DNA of 64,000 bases, taken from positions 1,219,328 to 1,283,327 of the forward strand of contig NZ_RBVZ01000001.1 of NCBI RefSeq assembly GCF_004000435.1, in the 5' to 3' direction. The notes under the pieces were generated by a model, which saw only the letters and a list, made by a program, of their open reading frames with translations, did no database searches and was not told the DNA's origin. Position numbers and translations under genes: made by a program. Within the stretch, counting starts at the first letter, position 1, and every line of letters begins with the position of its first letter. Below are positions 24,674 to 33,603 of this stretch, piece after piece. Origin of the DNA: Alexandriicola marinus (GTDB taxonomy: Bacteria > Pseudomonadota > Alphaproteobacteria > Rhodobacterales > Rhodobacteraceae).

Positions 24674-24748
24674 TCCGAGCACCTGAGAAGCGTGTTGGCG
24701 TACGACCCCCAAGAGGTCGGCATGTCGGCACGCTTCTTATTTCTCGGA
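24674..24748 (+). promoter_or_regulatory. Long imperfect hairpin in the leader of 24772
   Basis: Nested inverted repeats: TCCGAG (24674-24679) with CTCGGA (24743-24748), GAGAAGCGTG (24685-24694) with CACGCTTCTT (24729-24738), and GACC with GGTC around a short CCCAAGA loop. A T-run lies before and not after it, so it is not a plain terminator. It ends 23 bases before the ATG at 24772. It could be a leader control element, an sRNA or a remnant of a small inverted-repeat element. Confidence 0.5.
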
Positions 24749-24771
24749 ACGTCCATGAAGGGACACTCCAG

Positions 24772-24960
24772 ATGACACACCAAAAGAATGAGACCGTCGA
24801 AAAGATGAAATCCGTCAAGGCCGCCTGGGACAAGTCTCCCGCGGGTCCGAAAAGGGACGCGGCACGCAAGCACTACAAGGCAGCCGTGACGGCTCATGCG
24901 GCAAAGAACGACGCCGAGACCAACAAGAAACTCGATGCCGCGACGCACGCCCTCGCCTGA
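24772..24960 (+). CDS. Small Lys/Ala-rich helical protein
   Basis: 62 residues, entirely helical in appearance, rich in Lys, Ala, Asp and Glu (KMKSVKAAWDKSP, RKHYKAAVTAHAAKND). No cysteine, no membrane segment. Size and composition resemble small histone-like or desiccation/stress proteins, but I do not recognise the family. The ribosome site (GGGACACT) is modest. Its long leader carries the hairpin at 24674-24748 and copy 3 of the shared motif. Confidence 0.65.
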   Translation: MTHQKNETVEKMKSVKAAWDKSPAGPKRDAARKHYKAAVTAHAAKNDAETNKKLDAATHALA

Positions 24961-24972
24961 ACGCTGTAGTCT

Positions 24973-24995
24973 CAAGTGGACCCCAGGGTCACTTG
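24973..24995. terminator. Hairpin between convergent genes
   Basis: CAAGTG (24973-24978) pairs with CACTTG (24990-24995), extended inside by ACCC/GGGT with a single G bulge. It lies between the small helical gene and the Crp/Fnr gene stop. No T-tract. Confidence 0.4.
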
Positions 24996-25018
24996 CCCAG
25001 GAAATGACTGCGACCCTC

Positions 25019-25753
25019 TCACTTCAGGAGCGGTCCGGTCTGGTCCAGATAGGCCGGATCGAAATCGGCGAGTTCCACCAATCCGCCATAGTCGTGAAAC
25101 GTCACGTGTCCCTCGCGGAAGGTGACAAGCCCGATCTCGCGAAGCTGCCGGAGAACGCGGTTCACATGCACCGCGCTCAGACCCAGCGTATCGGCGAGGT
25201 GATATTGCGTCAGCGGGCAGTCGAACCCGGTTTTGCTGCCCATGCCGACGAGGGCCAGCCTCGATCCCAGTTCCAGCAGGAAATGCGCCATGCGGGCGTC
25301 CGCGTCGCGGCGGCCGATGCCCACAAGATGCTCCACGACCATGGCCTCGTCCCGCGACACGGCCCAGAGAATGGCCGTCGCAAGCCGGGGGGTCTGCGCA
25401 AAGGCATCAAGCAGATCGCTTGTCAGCACTTCAGCCGCCTCGATATCGACAATCGGCTCGAAGCTGTGATCCGACGTGCGCAACAGAATGCTGCGCAAGC
25501 CCAGAAAATCCCCCGGCACCTGGAAATCGACGATCTGACGCGTCCCGTCGGCCTGCAACTTGTAGGAACAGACCCAACCCGAGGACAGGATATAGGCGGC
25601 CCGGGCCGACTGGCCCTGATGCACCATATCGCGCCCCGCCACAAAAGAGCGGCGACGCTGGTGCAGACGGTCGAGCACGGCCAGTTCGACCTCCGACAAG
25701 GCGACGAAGGCCGAAAGCTTGCGGGTCAAGGGACTGTGTTCTGCAGAAGTCAT
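25019..25753 (-). CDS. Crp/Fnr-family transcriptional regulator
   Basis: 244 residues from the ATG at 25753, with GGGAGG about 7 bases upstream. An N-terminal cyclic-nucleotide-binding-like beta-roll (about 15-130: FVAGRDMVHQGQSARAAYIL, IVDFQVPGDFLGLRSILL) is followed by a long dimer helix and a winged helix (CPLTQYHLADTLGLSAVHVNRVLRQL split as recognition region LGLSAVHVNRVL). The four Fnr iron-sulfur cysteines are absent, so it is not an oxygen sensor of the Fnr type. This subgroup is common in alphaproteobacteria. Its neighbours suggest control of stress or envelope genes. Confidence 0.88.
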   Translation of the reverse strand: MTSAEHSPLTRKLSAFVALSEVELAVLDRLHQRRRSFVAGRDMVHQGQSARAAYILSSGWVCSYKLQADGTRQIVDFQVPGDFLGLRSILLRTSDHSFEPIVDIEAAEVLTSDLLDAFAQTPRLATAILWAVSRDEAMVVEHLVGIGRRDADARMAHFLLELGSRLALVGMGSKTGFDCPLTQYHLADTLGLSAVHVNRVLRQLREIGLVTFREGHVTFHDYGGLVELADFDPAYLDQTGPLLK

Positions 25754-25904
25754 GGGGCCTCCCGGCATGTCGTCCTGACACATGGCGGAAATCGGCCCGA
25801 CACTGCTCTGGATCAGTCCATCATAGGCAAATCCCTGCAAGAAGTACGGACCAATATGAACCGTCACGTCCCTTGGTTCGTGATGCACAGGAAGGAACCC
25901 TCTG

Positions 25905-26141
25905 ATGTCCACCGCGAACGAGCATGCGGGCGAGGCTGCCCTGTCGATTTGCGAGGCGCTCCTGCTTGCGCTGAACGACCGCGGGCTCCTGCCGGAGCAC
26001 GAGATCGTCGGCGTTCTACGCGATGCCGCAGCGACCCATGAGAACGCCGTCGGAACCGAAATCGAGCGCGAAAACCACCGCGCGGTCGCGGGCCTGATCA
26101 ACGCGATCGTGGAGGCCGGACACCCGGTTCGGCGTTTGTAG
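25905..26141 (+). CDS. Small conserved hypothetical protein
   Basis: 78 residues. Two predicted helices (ALSICEALLLALNDRG, EHEIVGVLRDAAATHENA) and a C-terminal INAIVEAGHPVRRL. One cysteine, no membrane segment. From memory it is like short hypotheticals found in alphaproteobacteria; no function known. It is divergent from the Crp/Fnr gene with 151 bases between and precedes the groESL promoter. Confidence 0.65.
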   Translation: MSTANEHAGEAALSICEALLLALNDRGLLPEHEIVGVLRDAAATHENAVGTEIERENHRAVAGLINAIVEAGHPVRRL

Positions 26142-26252
26142 AACCGCACACCGACGCGCTGCGGGCGCATCGGTGCAGATCACTGATCCGGCGCGACAAG
26201 ATATTCTCGCGCCACCATTGCAGATCCTCTGAGCAGCCATCATTTCAAGATC

Positions 26253-26281
26253 CTTGGCACTCCGGTATGGCGAGTGCCAAG
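26253..26281. promoter_or_regulatory. CIRCE operator (HrcA site) of groESL
   Basis: CTTGGCACTC, 9 bases, GAGTGCCAAG: a perfect 10-base inverted repeat with the spacing and core of the CIRCE consensus (TTAGCACTC-N9-GAGTGCTAA). It lies 55 bases before the groES start, so HrcA repression is expected. hrcA is not in the window. Confidence 0.92.
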
Positions 26282-26336
26282 TGACGTCCGAAAAACGCCA
26301 TGCTCCCTTTGAAAATCCGAATACAGGAGCACTCAC

Positions 26337-26624
26337 GTGTCGTTCACCCCACTGCACGACCGCGTCCTCGTTCGCCGTATCGACGGCGACGCGACGACCC
26401 CGGGCGGACTGATCATCCCCGACACCGCGAAAGAAACGCCTCAGGAAGGCGAGGTCGTCGCGATTGGCGCGGGCGCCCGCGACGAGGACGGCGATCGCAT
26501 CGCCATGGACGTCAGGGCCGGCGACCGGGTCCTGTTCGGCAAATGGTCCGGAACCGAAGTCAGGATCGAGGGCGAAGATCTCATGATCATGAAGGAGAGC
26601 GACATTCTCGGCGTCATGGCCTGA
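26337..26624 (+). CDS. groES: Co-chaperonin GroES
   Basis: 95 residues from a GTG start, with AGGAG ending 7 bases before it. Family motifs: [11 protein letters not shown] at the start, [33 protein letters not shown] and [13 protein letters not shown] at the end. The mobile loop ([13 protein letters not shown]) that docks on GroEL is intact. GroES caps the GroEL ring during ATP-driven folding in the cytoplasm. It is under the CIRCE and followed 44 bases later by groEL. Confidence 0.97.
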   Translation: MSFTPLHDRVLVRRIDGDATTPGGLIIPDTAKETPQEGEVVAIGAGARDEDGDRIAMDVRAGDRVLFGKWSGTEVRIEGEDLMIMKESDILGVMA

Positions 26625-26668
26625 CACCGACCGCGACGCCGACATTTCATTTTCAGGGGAACCGGATC

Positions 26669-28297
26669 ATGTCCGCCAAAGAAGTCAGATTCAGCACCGA
26701 TGCCCGTGACCGCATGCTCAAGGGCATCTCCACGCTGGCCAACGCAGTGAAGATCACCCTTGGCCCCAAGGGCCGCAATGTCATCATCGACAAATCCTGG
26801 GGTGCGCCGCGCATCACCAAGGACGGCGTCACCGTCGCCAAGGAAATCGAGCTGCCCGACCATTTCCAGAACATGGGCGCCCAGATGGTCAAGGAGGTCG
26901 CGTCCCGCACAAATGACGAGGCCGGCGACGGAACCACCACCGCAACCGTCCTTGCTCATGCGATTGTCCGGGAGGGCATGAAATCGGTCGCGGCCGGCAT
27001 GAACCCGATGGACGTCAAGCGCGGCATCGACAAGGCCGTCGCCGCAGTCGTGGCCGAGATCAGGACCATGTCCCGCCCGGTCGGCGACAGCGACGAGATC
27101 GCGAAGGTCGGCGCCATTTCGGCGAACGGTGAGGTCTCGATCGGACGTCAGATCGCGGATGCGATGGCAAAGGTCGGCAACGACGGCGTCATCACCGTCG
27201 AGGAAAAAAAGGGGCTTGAGACCGAAACCGAAGTGGTCGAGGGCATGCAGTTCGAACGCGGCTACCTGAGCCCCTATTTCATCACGAATACACAGAAAAT
27301 GGTCGTCGAGCTGGATGATTGCGTCATCCTGCTTCATGAAAAGAAGCTGACCTCCCTCATCTCCATGGTGCCGCTGCTGGAGGCCGTTATCCAGGCTGGC
27401 AAGCAACTGCTGATCGTGGCCGAGGACATCGAGGGCGAGGCGCTTGCGACGCTGGTCGTCAACAAGCTGCGCGGCGGACTACAGGTCGCGGCCGTCAAGG
27501 CGCCCGGTTTCGGAGACCGCCGCAAGGCGATGCTGGAAGACCTGGCCGTCTTGACCGGCGGACAGGTGATTTCCGCAGAGCTTGGGATCAAGCTGGAGAA
27601 TGTCACGCTCGACATGCTCGGCACGGCAAAGAAGGTCGCGATCACCAAGGATGACACCACGATCATCGACGGCGCCGGCGACAAGGACGCGATCGCGGGC
27701 CGCATCCGGCAGATCCGGGCCCAGATCGAGGAGACCACATCCGACTACGACAAAGAAAAGCTGCAGGAACGGCTGGCCAAGCTTGCCGGCGGGATTGCCG
27801 TAATCCGCGTCGGCGGGTCGACCGAGATCGAGGTGAAGGAACGCAAGGACCGGGTGGACGACGCGCTCAATGCCACCCGCGCCGCGGTTCAGGAAGGTGT
27901 CGTGCCCGGCGGTGGCGTGGCCCTCGTTCATGCCGGCAAGGTCCTCGCGGCGCTGAATGGCGAGAACGACGACCAGGATGCCGGCATCAAGATCATCCGC
28001 CGCGCGATCCAGGCGCCGCTGCGCCAGATTGCCGAGAACGCAGGCTTCGACGGAGCGGTCATCGCCGGCAAGGTGATCGAAAACGACAGCCCGACCTTCG
28101 GCTTCGACGCCCAGACCGAGGCATATGTCGACATGCTGAAGGCCGGTATCATCGACCCGACCAAGGTCGTCCGGATCGCTCTCGAAAACGCGGCTTCGAT
28201 TGCCGGACTGTTGATCACCACCGAAGCGATGGTCGCGCAAAAGCCCGAACGGTCGTCCGCCGGCCGAGAGATGTCAGAGATGGACGGCATGATGTAG
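26669..28297 (+). CDS. groEL: Chaperonin GroEL (60 kDa)
   Basis: 542 residues, near full family length. Landmarks: [16 protein letters not shown], the ATP-binding [32 protein letters not shown] in the apical domain, and [13 protein letters not shown]. The end (SEMDGMM) lacks the long Gly-Gly-Met tail of the main E. coli GroEL, and several usual positions differ ([12 protein letters not shown] where SFGAPTITKDGV is common). It may be a secondary chaperonin copy; alphaproteobacteria often hold several groESL pairs. HrcA/CIRCE control is likely. Confidence 0.97.
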   Translation: MSAKEVRFSTDARDRMLKGISTLANAVKITLGPKGRNVIIDKSWGAPRITKDGVTVAKEIELPDHFQNMGAQMVKEVASRTNDEAGDGTTTATVLAHAIVREGMKSVAAGMNPMDVKRGIDKAVAAVVAEIRTMSRPVGDSDEIAKVGAISANGEVSIGRQIADAMAKVGNDGVITVEEKKGLETETEVVEGMQFERGYLSPYFITNTQKMVVELDDCVILLHEKKLTSLISMVPLLEAVIQAGKQLLIVAEDIEGEALATLVVNKLRGGLQVAAVKAPGFGDRRKAMLEDLAVLTGGQVISAELGIKLENVTLDMLGTAKKVAITKDDTTIIDGAGDKDAIAGRIRQIRAQIEETTSDYDKEKLQERLAKLAGGIAVIRVGGSTEIEVKERKDRVDDALNATRAAVQEGVVPGGGVALVHAGKVLAALNGENDDQDAGIKIIRRAIQAPLRQIAENAGFDGAVIAGKVIENDSPTFGFDAQTEAYVDMLKAGIIDPTKVVRIALENAASIAGLLITTEAMVAQKPERSSAGREMSEMDGMM

Positions 28298-28403
28298 GCA
28301 ACAGCCTTTTCCCGGGTGGCCCCTTTGCGCACCACACTCATCGGACACGGACCAAAGACGACAAGACCATCATAGACAGCAATCCGGATCAGGAGGATCT
28401 GAC

Positions 28404-28538
28404 ATGTCCAAAGGCGACAAACAGCGCGGCAACAAGGAAGTCAAAAAGCCGAAGAAGGTGAAGGAGAAGGTCGCCTCGACGTCCGACTTCTCGAAGGGCA
28501 AGACACTCACCAGCCTTGGCGAGCACAAGAAGAAATAG
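28404..28538 (+). CDS. Very small Lys-rich basic protein
   Basis: 44 residues, too short for many gene finders. AGGAGG ends 7 bases before the ATG. About a third of residues are Lys (GDKQRGNKEVKKPKKVKEK), with a short polar middle (STSDFSKGKTLTS) and a KKK end. Similar MSKG/MAKG-type small basic proteins are common hypotheticals in proteobacteria and may bind nucleic acid or ribosomes (inference). It is 106 bases after groEL, and a hairpin follows it, so it may be read from the groESL transcript. Confidence 0.75.
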   Translation: MSKGDKQRGNKEVKKPKKVKEKVASTSDFSKGKTLTSLGEHKKK

Positions 28539-28571
28539 GCGAACGGGGTCCAGGCTTGGGCCCCTATCGCT

Positions 28572-28611
28572 TTGGCCCCTGATCCATCCTGTCGATGGTT
28601 GCAGGGGCCAA
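28572..28611 (+). terminator. Hairpin after the small basic gene
   Basis: TTGGCCCCTG (28572-28581) pairs with CAGGGGCCAA (28602-28611), and inside it CCATC pairs with GATGG. A 10+5 base stem this strong probably ends the groESL unit, though no T-run follows. Confidence 0.5.
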
Positions 28612-28712
28612 GACTCCGTCGCTGTTGCGGGCGCCGCCCAGCTGGCGCACAAGTTCGTTGCGGGCTCGGCACGGGCCGAAGCCGGACGACGTATCGCGGA
28701 GGAGCGACAAGA

Positions 28713-30320
28713 ATGGCAAATGCGATGCAGATCGCCATGACGATAGAGGCCGACCGGACGACCGGGCGCTACCACCCGATCTGGAACTGGTTCGGCCACG
28801 ACGAGCCGAACTACACCTATACCGAGAACGGCAAGAGGTTGCTGCGCGATCTGGCCGATGCCTCGGGCGACGCGCCTCGGCTCCGGACGCATAACCTGCT
28901 GACCTCCGGTGACGGGGAGGCGTCGCTGAAATGGGGCTCTACCAACGCCTACACAGAAGATGCCGAGGGCAATCCGATCTATGACTGGACGATCATGGAC
29001 CGGATCTTCGACGCCTATGTCGAAGCGGGCATAATTCCGTTCATCCAGGTCGGCTTCACGCCGGAGGCCCTGTCCTCCGATCCGGGCCCCTACCGGCACA
29101 GCTGGTCGCTTGAGGATACCTATTCGACCATCACCACCGGCTGGGCCGCGCCCCCGAAAGACCTCGTCAAATGGCACGACCTTGTCGCCGCTTGGGCCCG
29201 TCACCTTGTCGACCGATATGGCCGCGATGCGGTGTCGTCATGGCCCTGGGAATGCTGGAACGAACCGGACGGCCATTACTGGACCGGAACACCGGCGGAG
29301 TTCTGCGCGATGTTCGAGGCGACCGTCCGCGCGGTCAAATCCGTTCTGCCGGAGGCCCGCGTCGGCGGGCCGCACACCTGTGGCGCCCATGACAACCCGG
29401 CAGCGCAGAGCTTCCTGCGCGCGGTTCTGGACTATGTCGTGGAAACCGATCTCCCGATCGACTTTCTGGCCTTCCACGCCAAGGGCAGGCCCGAGCTGAT
29501 CGAGGGCAAGGTGCGCATGGGCCTTGCGAAGCAGCTGTTGGATATCCGGGACAATCTCGGGATCATTGCCGAGTATCCGACCCTTGCCCGGCTTCCCGTG
29601 ATCATCGGCGAATCCGATCCCGAGGGCTGCGCCGCCTGCTCGGCCCGTGTGCATCCTCAAAACGCCTACCGTAACGGCCCGCTTTACGGCGCCTATGTGG
29701 TCGAAAGCATGATGCGGACCTACGAACTGTCGCGACAATCGGGCATCCATATTGAGGGCGCCGTGACATGGGCTTTCCTCTTCGAGGGTCAGCCTTGGTT
29801 CGACGGCTTTCGCGATCTGGCCACCAACGGTGTGGGCAAGGCGGTGCTCAACGCCTTTCGCATGCTGGGCAAGCTGGACGGCGCGTGGCTGGCCACCCAC
29901 AGCGATGGCGCCCTCCCGCTTGAACACATCCTCGAAGACGGCGTCAGGAACGAACCGGACATCAACTGCGCCGCGACGCGCGATGCCAATGGCGTCAGCA
30001 TCCTGATCTGGAACTACAACGATGATGACGTGGTCTCGCCATCAGGCACTGCCGAAATCACGCTGGACATCACCGGACTGCCCTCTGGCGACGTGTCGAT
30101 CCGGGAATACCGGATGGACGCCGATCACGGCAACGCCTTCGGCGTCTGGCAGGAGATGGGCCGACCGCAGGACCCGACGCCCGAACAGATCGCCGAACTG
30201 GACGCCCGGTCCCGGCTGCCCTGCATTCGGGACACCGGCGCCACGCCCCACAGCGGCCGGCTGACGCTGGCGACCTCTCTGCCGCGCCAGGGGGTTGGTC
30301 TGATCCGGATCGATTTCTGA
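28713..30320 (+). CDS. Glycoside hydrolase family 39-like protein (beta-xylosidase type)
   Basis: 535 residues from the ATG at 28713, with GGAGG about 11 bases upstream. A TIM-barrel with the GH39/clan A acid-base motif WPWECWNEPDG, preceded by a GIIPFIQVGFTPEAL strand. The catalytic nucleophile is probably in LPVIIGESDPEGC. A beta-sandwich C-terminal domain follows (VSILIWNYNDDDV, LTLATSLPRQGVGLIRIDF), as in bacterial beta-xylosidases. No signal peptide, so it would act inside the cell on imported oligosaccharides. An unusual CxxC (EGCAACSARV) follows the nucleophile region. It has no sugar importer beside it, so the substrate is open. Confidence 0.8.
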   Translation: MANAMQIAMTIEADRTTGRYHPIWNWFGHDEPNYTYTENGKRLLRDLADASGDAPRLRTHNLLTSGDGEASLKWGSTNAYTEDAEGNPIYDWTIMDRIFDAYVEAGIIPFIQVGFTPEALSSDPGPYRHSWSLEDTYSTITTGWAAPPKDLVKWHDLVAAWARHLVDRYGRDAVSSWPWECWNEPDGHYWTGTPAEFCAMFEATVRAVKSVLPEARVGGPHTCGAHDNPAAQSFLRAVLDYVVETDLPIDFLAFHAKGRPELIEGKVRMGLAKQLLDIRDNLGIIAEYPTLARLPVIIGESDPEGCAACSARVHPQNAYRNGPLYGAYVVESMMRTYELSRQSGIHIEGAVTWAFLFEGQPWFDGFRDLATNGVGKAVLNAFRMLGKLDGAWLATHSDGALPLEHILEDGVRNEPDINCAATRDANGVSILIWNYNDDDVVSPSGTAEITLDITGLPSGDVSIREYRMDADHGNAFGVWQEMGRPQDPTPEQIAELDARSRLPCIRDTGATPHSGRLTLATSLPRQGVGLIRIDF

Positions 30321-30451
30321 AACGTCGCCTTCCGATCGGGCGAACGCATGTCCCCTGCGGGCAGGTCTCGCCGTGAGGCTCCATGGCGACCGGTCCGATC
30401 TGGCACGTCCCGCGCCCGGCCGAAACCGGATGACGCAACCGCCCGGCCCTT

Positions 30452-31978
30452 TCAGCGATGCCCGACCCACCCGCGGTCGTCCGTGAAGGCGCGGGCATCC
30501 GAAATCTTGGTCGGCGAGTAGCCCCCCGGCGTGCCGTTGATGGGGTCCAGCGGCTGCAACGACGCCGCAAACAGGATATTGCGGCGGTCGCGGTTGCTCA
30601 GCGGGCCATGGACGACCTGCACATGGGGATAGAGATCGCGCAGGATCGCACTGACACCACGCGCAAGAGGCCCGTCGGTCCTGTCGATAAGGTTGACGTA
30701 GACCGGCCCGTCGACGATGGCGCGCAAGCGCTCGAAGGTTTCGCGGGTGACAAGATGCGCCGGCACCGAACCGGACGAGAACGCATCCATCACTGCGGCA
30801 TCGAAGCGCCGGTCGGTCTGGTTCAGATAGACCCGCCCGTCGGCATGCACCAGGCCAAGGCGACCCGTCTCGCCTCGAGCCTCTCCCGTCGCATCATAGC
30901 CGGCCTGCGCGATCATCTCTGCCGCACGCGGCAAGTGATCGCGGACAACTTCGGTCACGAGAGGATCGATCTCGACGGCCAGCGCAGTGGCCCCCGGCCG
31001 CGAGGCAAGCAATCTGGTCGGAAGCGTATAGCCCCCACCGCCTACGAAAAGCACCGAGGGCGACGGGCCAAGATCGCGATCCATGCGCGCCCACAGCCAC
31101 CGGGTATAGGACAGGACAAGCCCGATTTCACCGCTTGAGCCGGCACGGGAACTGGTGCGCTCCGCCGCCTGCGGGGTTCCGTCCGACACCAGCTGAACCT
31201 CGGCGCCCCGTTCCGCGACATGCAGGCAGGACAGACCGGATTCGAATTGGCAGGCCGGCGCTCCGGCAAGGCCCGCAAAGCCAACGAAGGCGGCGGCGGC
31301 AATGGGTATTCCGGGCTCCACCGGGCCCTCTCGTTTCACGAAGAACAGGCAGATCAATGCCACGACACCGCAGGCCGCGAATGTCGCCGTCGATCCGATC
31401 AGCGGCAGGGCCACGAACCCTGCAAGGATGGCCCCGAAGATCGCCCCGATCGAGCCCGCCGCCAGAACGATGCCGAGAGACGACCCTTCCCGGCCCGGGC
31501 GCGCCTCGATCGCGAGCTTGGCCAGCAGGGGCGTCGGCAGCGTCACGAAGACAGAGGCAGGCAAAAAGACGATGAAGACGCTCAGCATCATTCCGCCCGT
31601 CCCCCGCGCGCCGGAGGCAAAGACAAAGGCCAGAAGCGTCGGTGACACGGCCATCAGAACCGCGGTCGCGACAAGTGCGCTGCGGACGTTGCGCAATGCG
31701 ATGGCCCGCGGTCGTTCTGCCACGAACCCGCCAAGGGCACTGCCCAGGGAAAACCCGCCCAGCACGGTTGCGATGACAGTCGTCCAGGTCAGCAGCGACG
31801 TGCCAAAGAACGGCGCGAGCACCCGGCCCGCGGCAATCTCGTAGGTCAGGCCGACGGCGGACAAGACGAGGATCAAAGCGATGATGACGGAAAATCGGAT
31901 GGGGCGTTCCTTCTTGCTGGTCGGTCTGGCGTCTGCGCCGGCCGATAAGACGATAGCGTGCGAGATATCTTCTGCCAC
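30452..31978 (-). CDS. Membrane-bound spermidine-synthase-like protein (fused MFS-type/SpeE)
   Basis: About 508 residues. The N-terminal half has seven or so membrane helices (SVIIALILVLSAVGLTYEI, VIATVLGGFSLGSALGG). The C-terminal half is a SpeE-like methyltransferase fold: SVLFVGGGGYTLPT for the cofactor loop, ALAVEIDPLVTEVV, VHADGRVYLNQTDRRFDAAV with the Asp pair, and DAFSSGSVP. Such fusions often do not make spermidine and have unproven roles. The start is uncertain: there is no ATG in frame near the first helix. The GTG at 31978 was chosen; TTG at 31876 or a rare ATC behind an AAGGAA are alternatives. It faces the amine-oxidase gene across a 145-base gap. Confidence 0.8.
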   Translation of the reverse strand: MAEDISHAIVLSAGADARPTSKKERPIRFSVIIALILVLSAVGLTYEIAAGRVLAPFFGTSLLTWTTVIATVLGGFSLGSALGGFVAERPRAIALRNVRSALVATAVLMAVSPTLLAFVFASGARGTGGMMLSVFIVFLPASVFVTLPTPLLAKLAIEARPGREGSSLGIVLAAGSIGAIFGAILAGFVALPLIGSTATFAACGVVALICLFFVKREGPVEPGIPIAAAAFVGFAGLAGAPACQFESGLSCLHVAERGAEVQLVSDGTPQAAERTSSRAGSSGEIGLVLSYTRWLWARMDRDLGPSPSVLFVGGGGYTLPTRLLASRPGATALAVEIDPLVTEVVRDHLPRAAEMIAQAGYDATGEARGETGRLGLVHADGRVYLNQTDRRFDAAVMDAFSSGSVPAHLVTRETFERLRAIVDGPVYVNLIDRTDGPLARGVSAILRDLYPHVQVVHGPLSNRDRRNILFAASLQPLDPINGTPGGYSPTKISDARAFTDDRGWVGHR

Positions 31979-32123
31979 CGATATCGCAGAACCGCAGCAT
32001 CGCACTGGCGAAAGGGCAGAAACCACTGCGGCGCTCTCGCAGGATGCAATTGCACAGGATGCCCGGATACGGCATGCCTCGCGCATTCGATCACACGCTG
32101 GATCGCGGTCTGAGAGGTGGGTT

Positions 32124-33200
32124 TTGGACGTTGTCGTCATCGGAGCGGGTCTTTCGGGCCTTGTCGCCGCGGTGTGCCTCCGCGAGGCGGGCGCGGATGT
32201 GCAATTGATCGAAGCCGGCACGCGGATCGGTGGCCGGATCCAGGCCCTGCGCGACCCGAAGACCGACAGCGCCCTCGCCGATCTGGGACCGACATGGGTC
32301 TGGCCAAAGTATCAGCCCGTCGTCGATCATTGGCTTGGCGCTCTTGGGCTGGAGACGTTCGATCAGTTCAACGACGGCGATGCGGTCATTGCGGGATACG
32401 GTCCCGCGGCACGCCGACAGCCGCTTCCTGGACAGGATGGCATGGTCCGCATTGTGGGCGGCCCATCGGCGATCATCGACCGGCTGGCCCGGCGACTTGA
32501 TCCTGCCCGACTGCGGGTTGCGACAGCTGTGACGGGCCTCGTCGAGGACGGGTCAAAGGCGGTCCGCATTCACCTGCAAACGGGCGAGACCATCGATACG
32601 CAGAACGTGGTGCTTGCGATCCCGCTGCGGGTCGCCGCCACCAGTCTGCACATGCCGTGGGCACATTCTGATCTAACCGATCTCATGCGGCGCACCCCGA
32701 CGTGGATGAGCACGCACGCCAAGGCCGTCGCCCTTTATGACCGGCCGTTCTGGCGGGAGGCGGGCCTTTCGGGGCGGATCGCCAGCCGCACCGGCCCGCT
32801 GGTCGAGGCGCATGACCATTCCGGCAGGGACGATGACCCGGCGGCGATCTTCGGCTTTGTCGGCTGGCCACCGCATCTGCGCCAGCAGGATCCCGAAGGT
32901 CTGAAGCAGGCAATCCTGACCCAGCTTACGGAGTGTCTTGGCCCCGCTGCGCGGCAGCCCAGGCAGTTGGTCGTGCAGGACTGGGCGACCAACCCGCATA
33001 TCGTCACCGACCTCGATATCGCCGGACCCGCCCAGCACCCCGACATCGGGCCGGAGAGCCTCAGGCAAGCCCAACTTGACGGACGCGTCCGCTTCACCGT
33101 CTCCGAGGTGTCGCAGGTTAGCCCCGGCCTGATCGAAGGCGCGCTTGCCGCCGGGGAGACCGCGGCCGCGGGATTTATCTCGAACGGGTCGTCCGGATAG
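32124..33200 (+). CDS. FAD-dependent amine oxidase-like protein
   Basis: 358 residues from a TTG at 32124, preceded by GAGAGG at 32112-32117. It begins directly with the FAD dinucleotide motif DVVVIGAGLSGLVAAVCL and the EAGTRIGGRIQAL arm of flavin amine oxidases. DLGPTWVWPKY and GGPSAIIDRLAR follow family pattern. The C-terminal FAD-contacting part (GALAAGETAA) is present. It is shorter than plant or animal amine oxidases (about 450-500 residues), so part of the substrate domain is reduced. Being divergent from a spermidine-synthase-like gene, it may act on polyamines; this is only positional. Confidence 0.8.
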   Translation: MDVVVIGAGLSGLVAAVCLREAGADVQLIEAGTRIGGRIQALRDPKTDSALADLGPTWVWPKYQPVVDHWLGALGLETFDQFNDGDAVIAGYGPAARRQPLPGQDGMVRIVGGPSAIIDRLARRLDPARLRVATAVTGLVEDGSKAVRIHLQTGETIDTQNVVLAIPLRVAATSLHMPWAHSDLTDLMRRTPTWMSTHAKAVALYDRPFWREAGLSGRIASRTGPLVEAHDHSGRDDDPAAIFGFVGWPPHLRQQDPEGLKQAILTQLTECLGPAARQPRQLVVQDWATNPHIVTDLDIAGPAQHPDIGPESLRQAQLDGRVRFTVSEVSQVSPGLIEGALAAGETAAAGFISNGSSG

Positions 33201-33603
33201 ACCCGCCCCCGCTGGCGTGAAACAGCAAGGTCTCGACAGTGTCGGAAACGCTCGACGACTGTGCAAGGCGCATGATGCACCGGTGGCGACCCAGCGACGC
33301 CCTGACACAGGGAGCGCGCCCGGAAACGGAGGAGAGCAAGACTTGGATGAGCATGCAACAGCCGGTTTCGATCTCGAGGTGGCACGACACCCTGTGCACG
33401 GTTCGACCCCGGGTGACTGGCCCCGCTTGAACGACGGACCAGACCTTTTTCGCCGCAAAAGCTAATGAGCCGATCAGGCAGGACGCGACGACCGATAAGA
33501 AAGTCCAGCGGCCCCGCGAACGGAGCCGCCACATGGTCGGGCTTTGGGTCAAGCATCACCGGGAGACGGCGGACGATCCGGACCGGACCGCCCTGCCCCG
33601 TGA
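33201..33603. other. Intergenic stretch, no supported gene
   Basis: 403 bases between the amine oxidase stop and the ABC permease stop. A GTG-started frame (33239-33430) and a minus-strand frame (33175-33552) with a hydrophobic start are both open. Neither has a known motif or a convincing ribosome site, and they overlap each other, so I do not call either. Confidence 0.45.

Noticed and set aside
33175-33552. Minus-strand frame with a hydrophobic start, and a plus-strand frame at 33239-33430
   Set aside because: They overlap each other, lack ribosome sites and known motifs, and have composition unlike the flanking genes.
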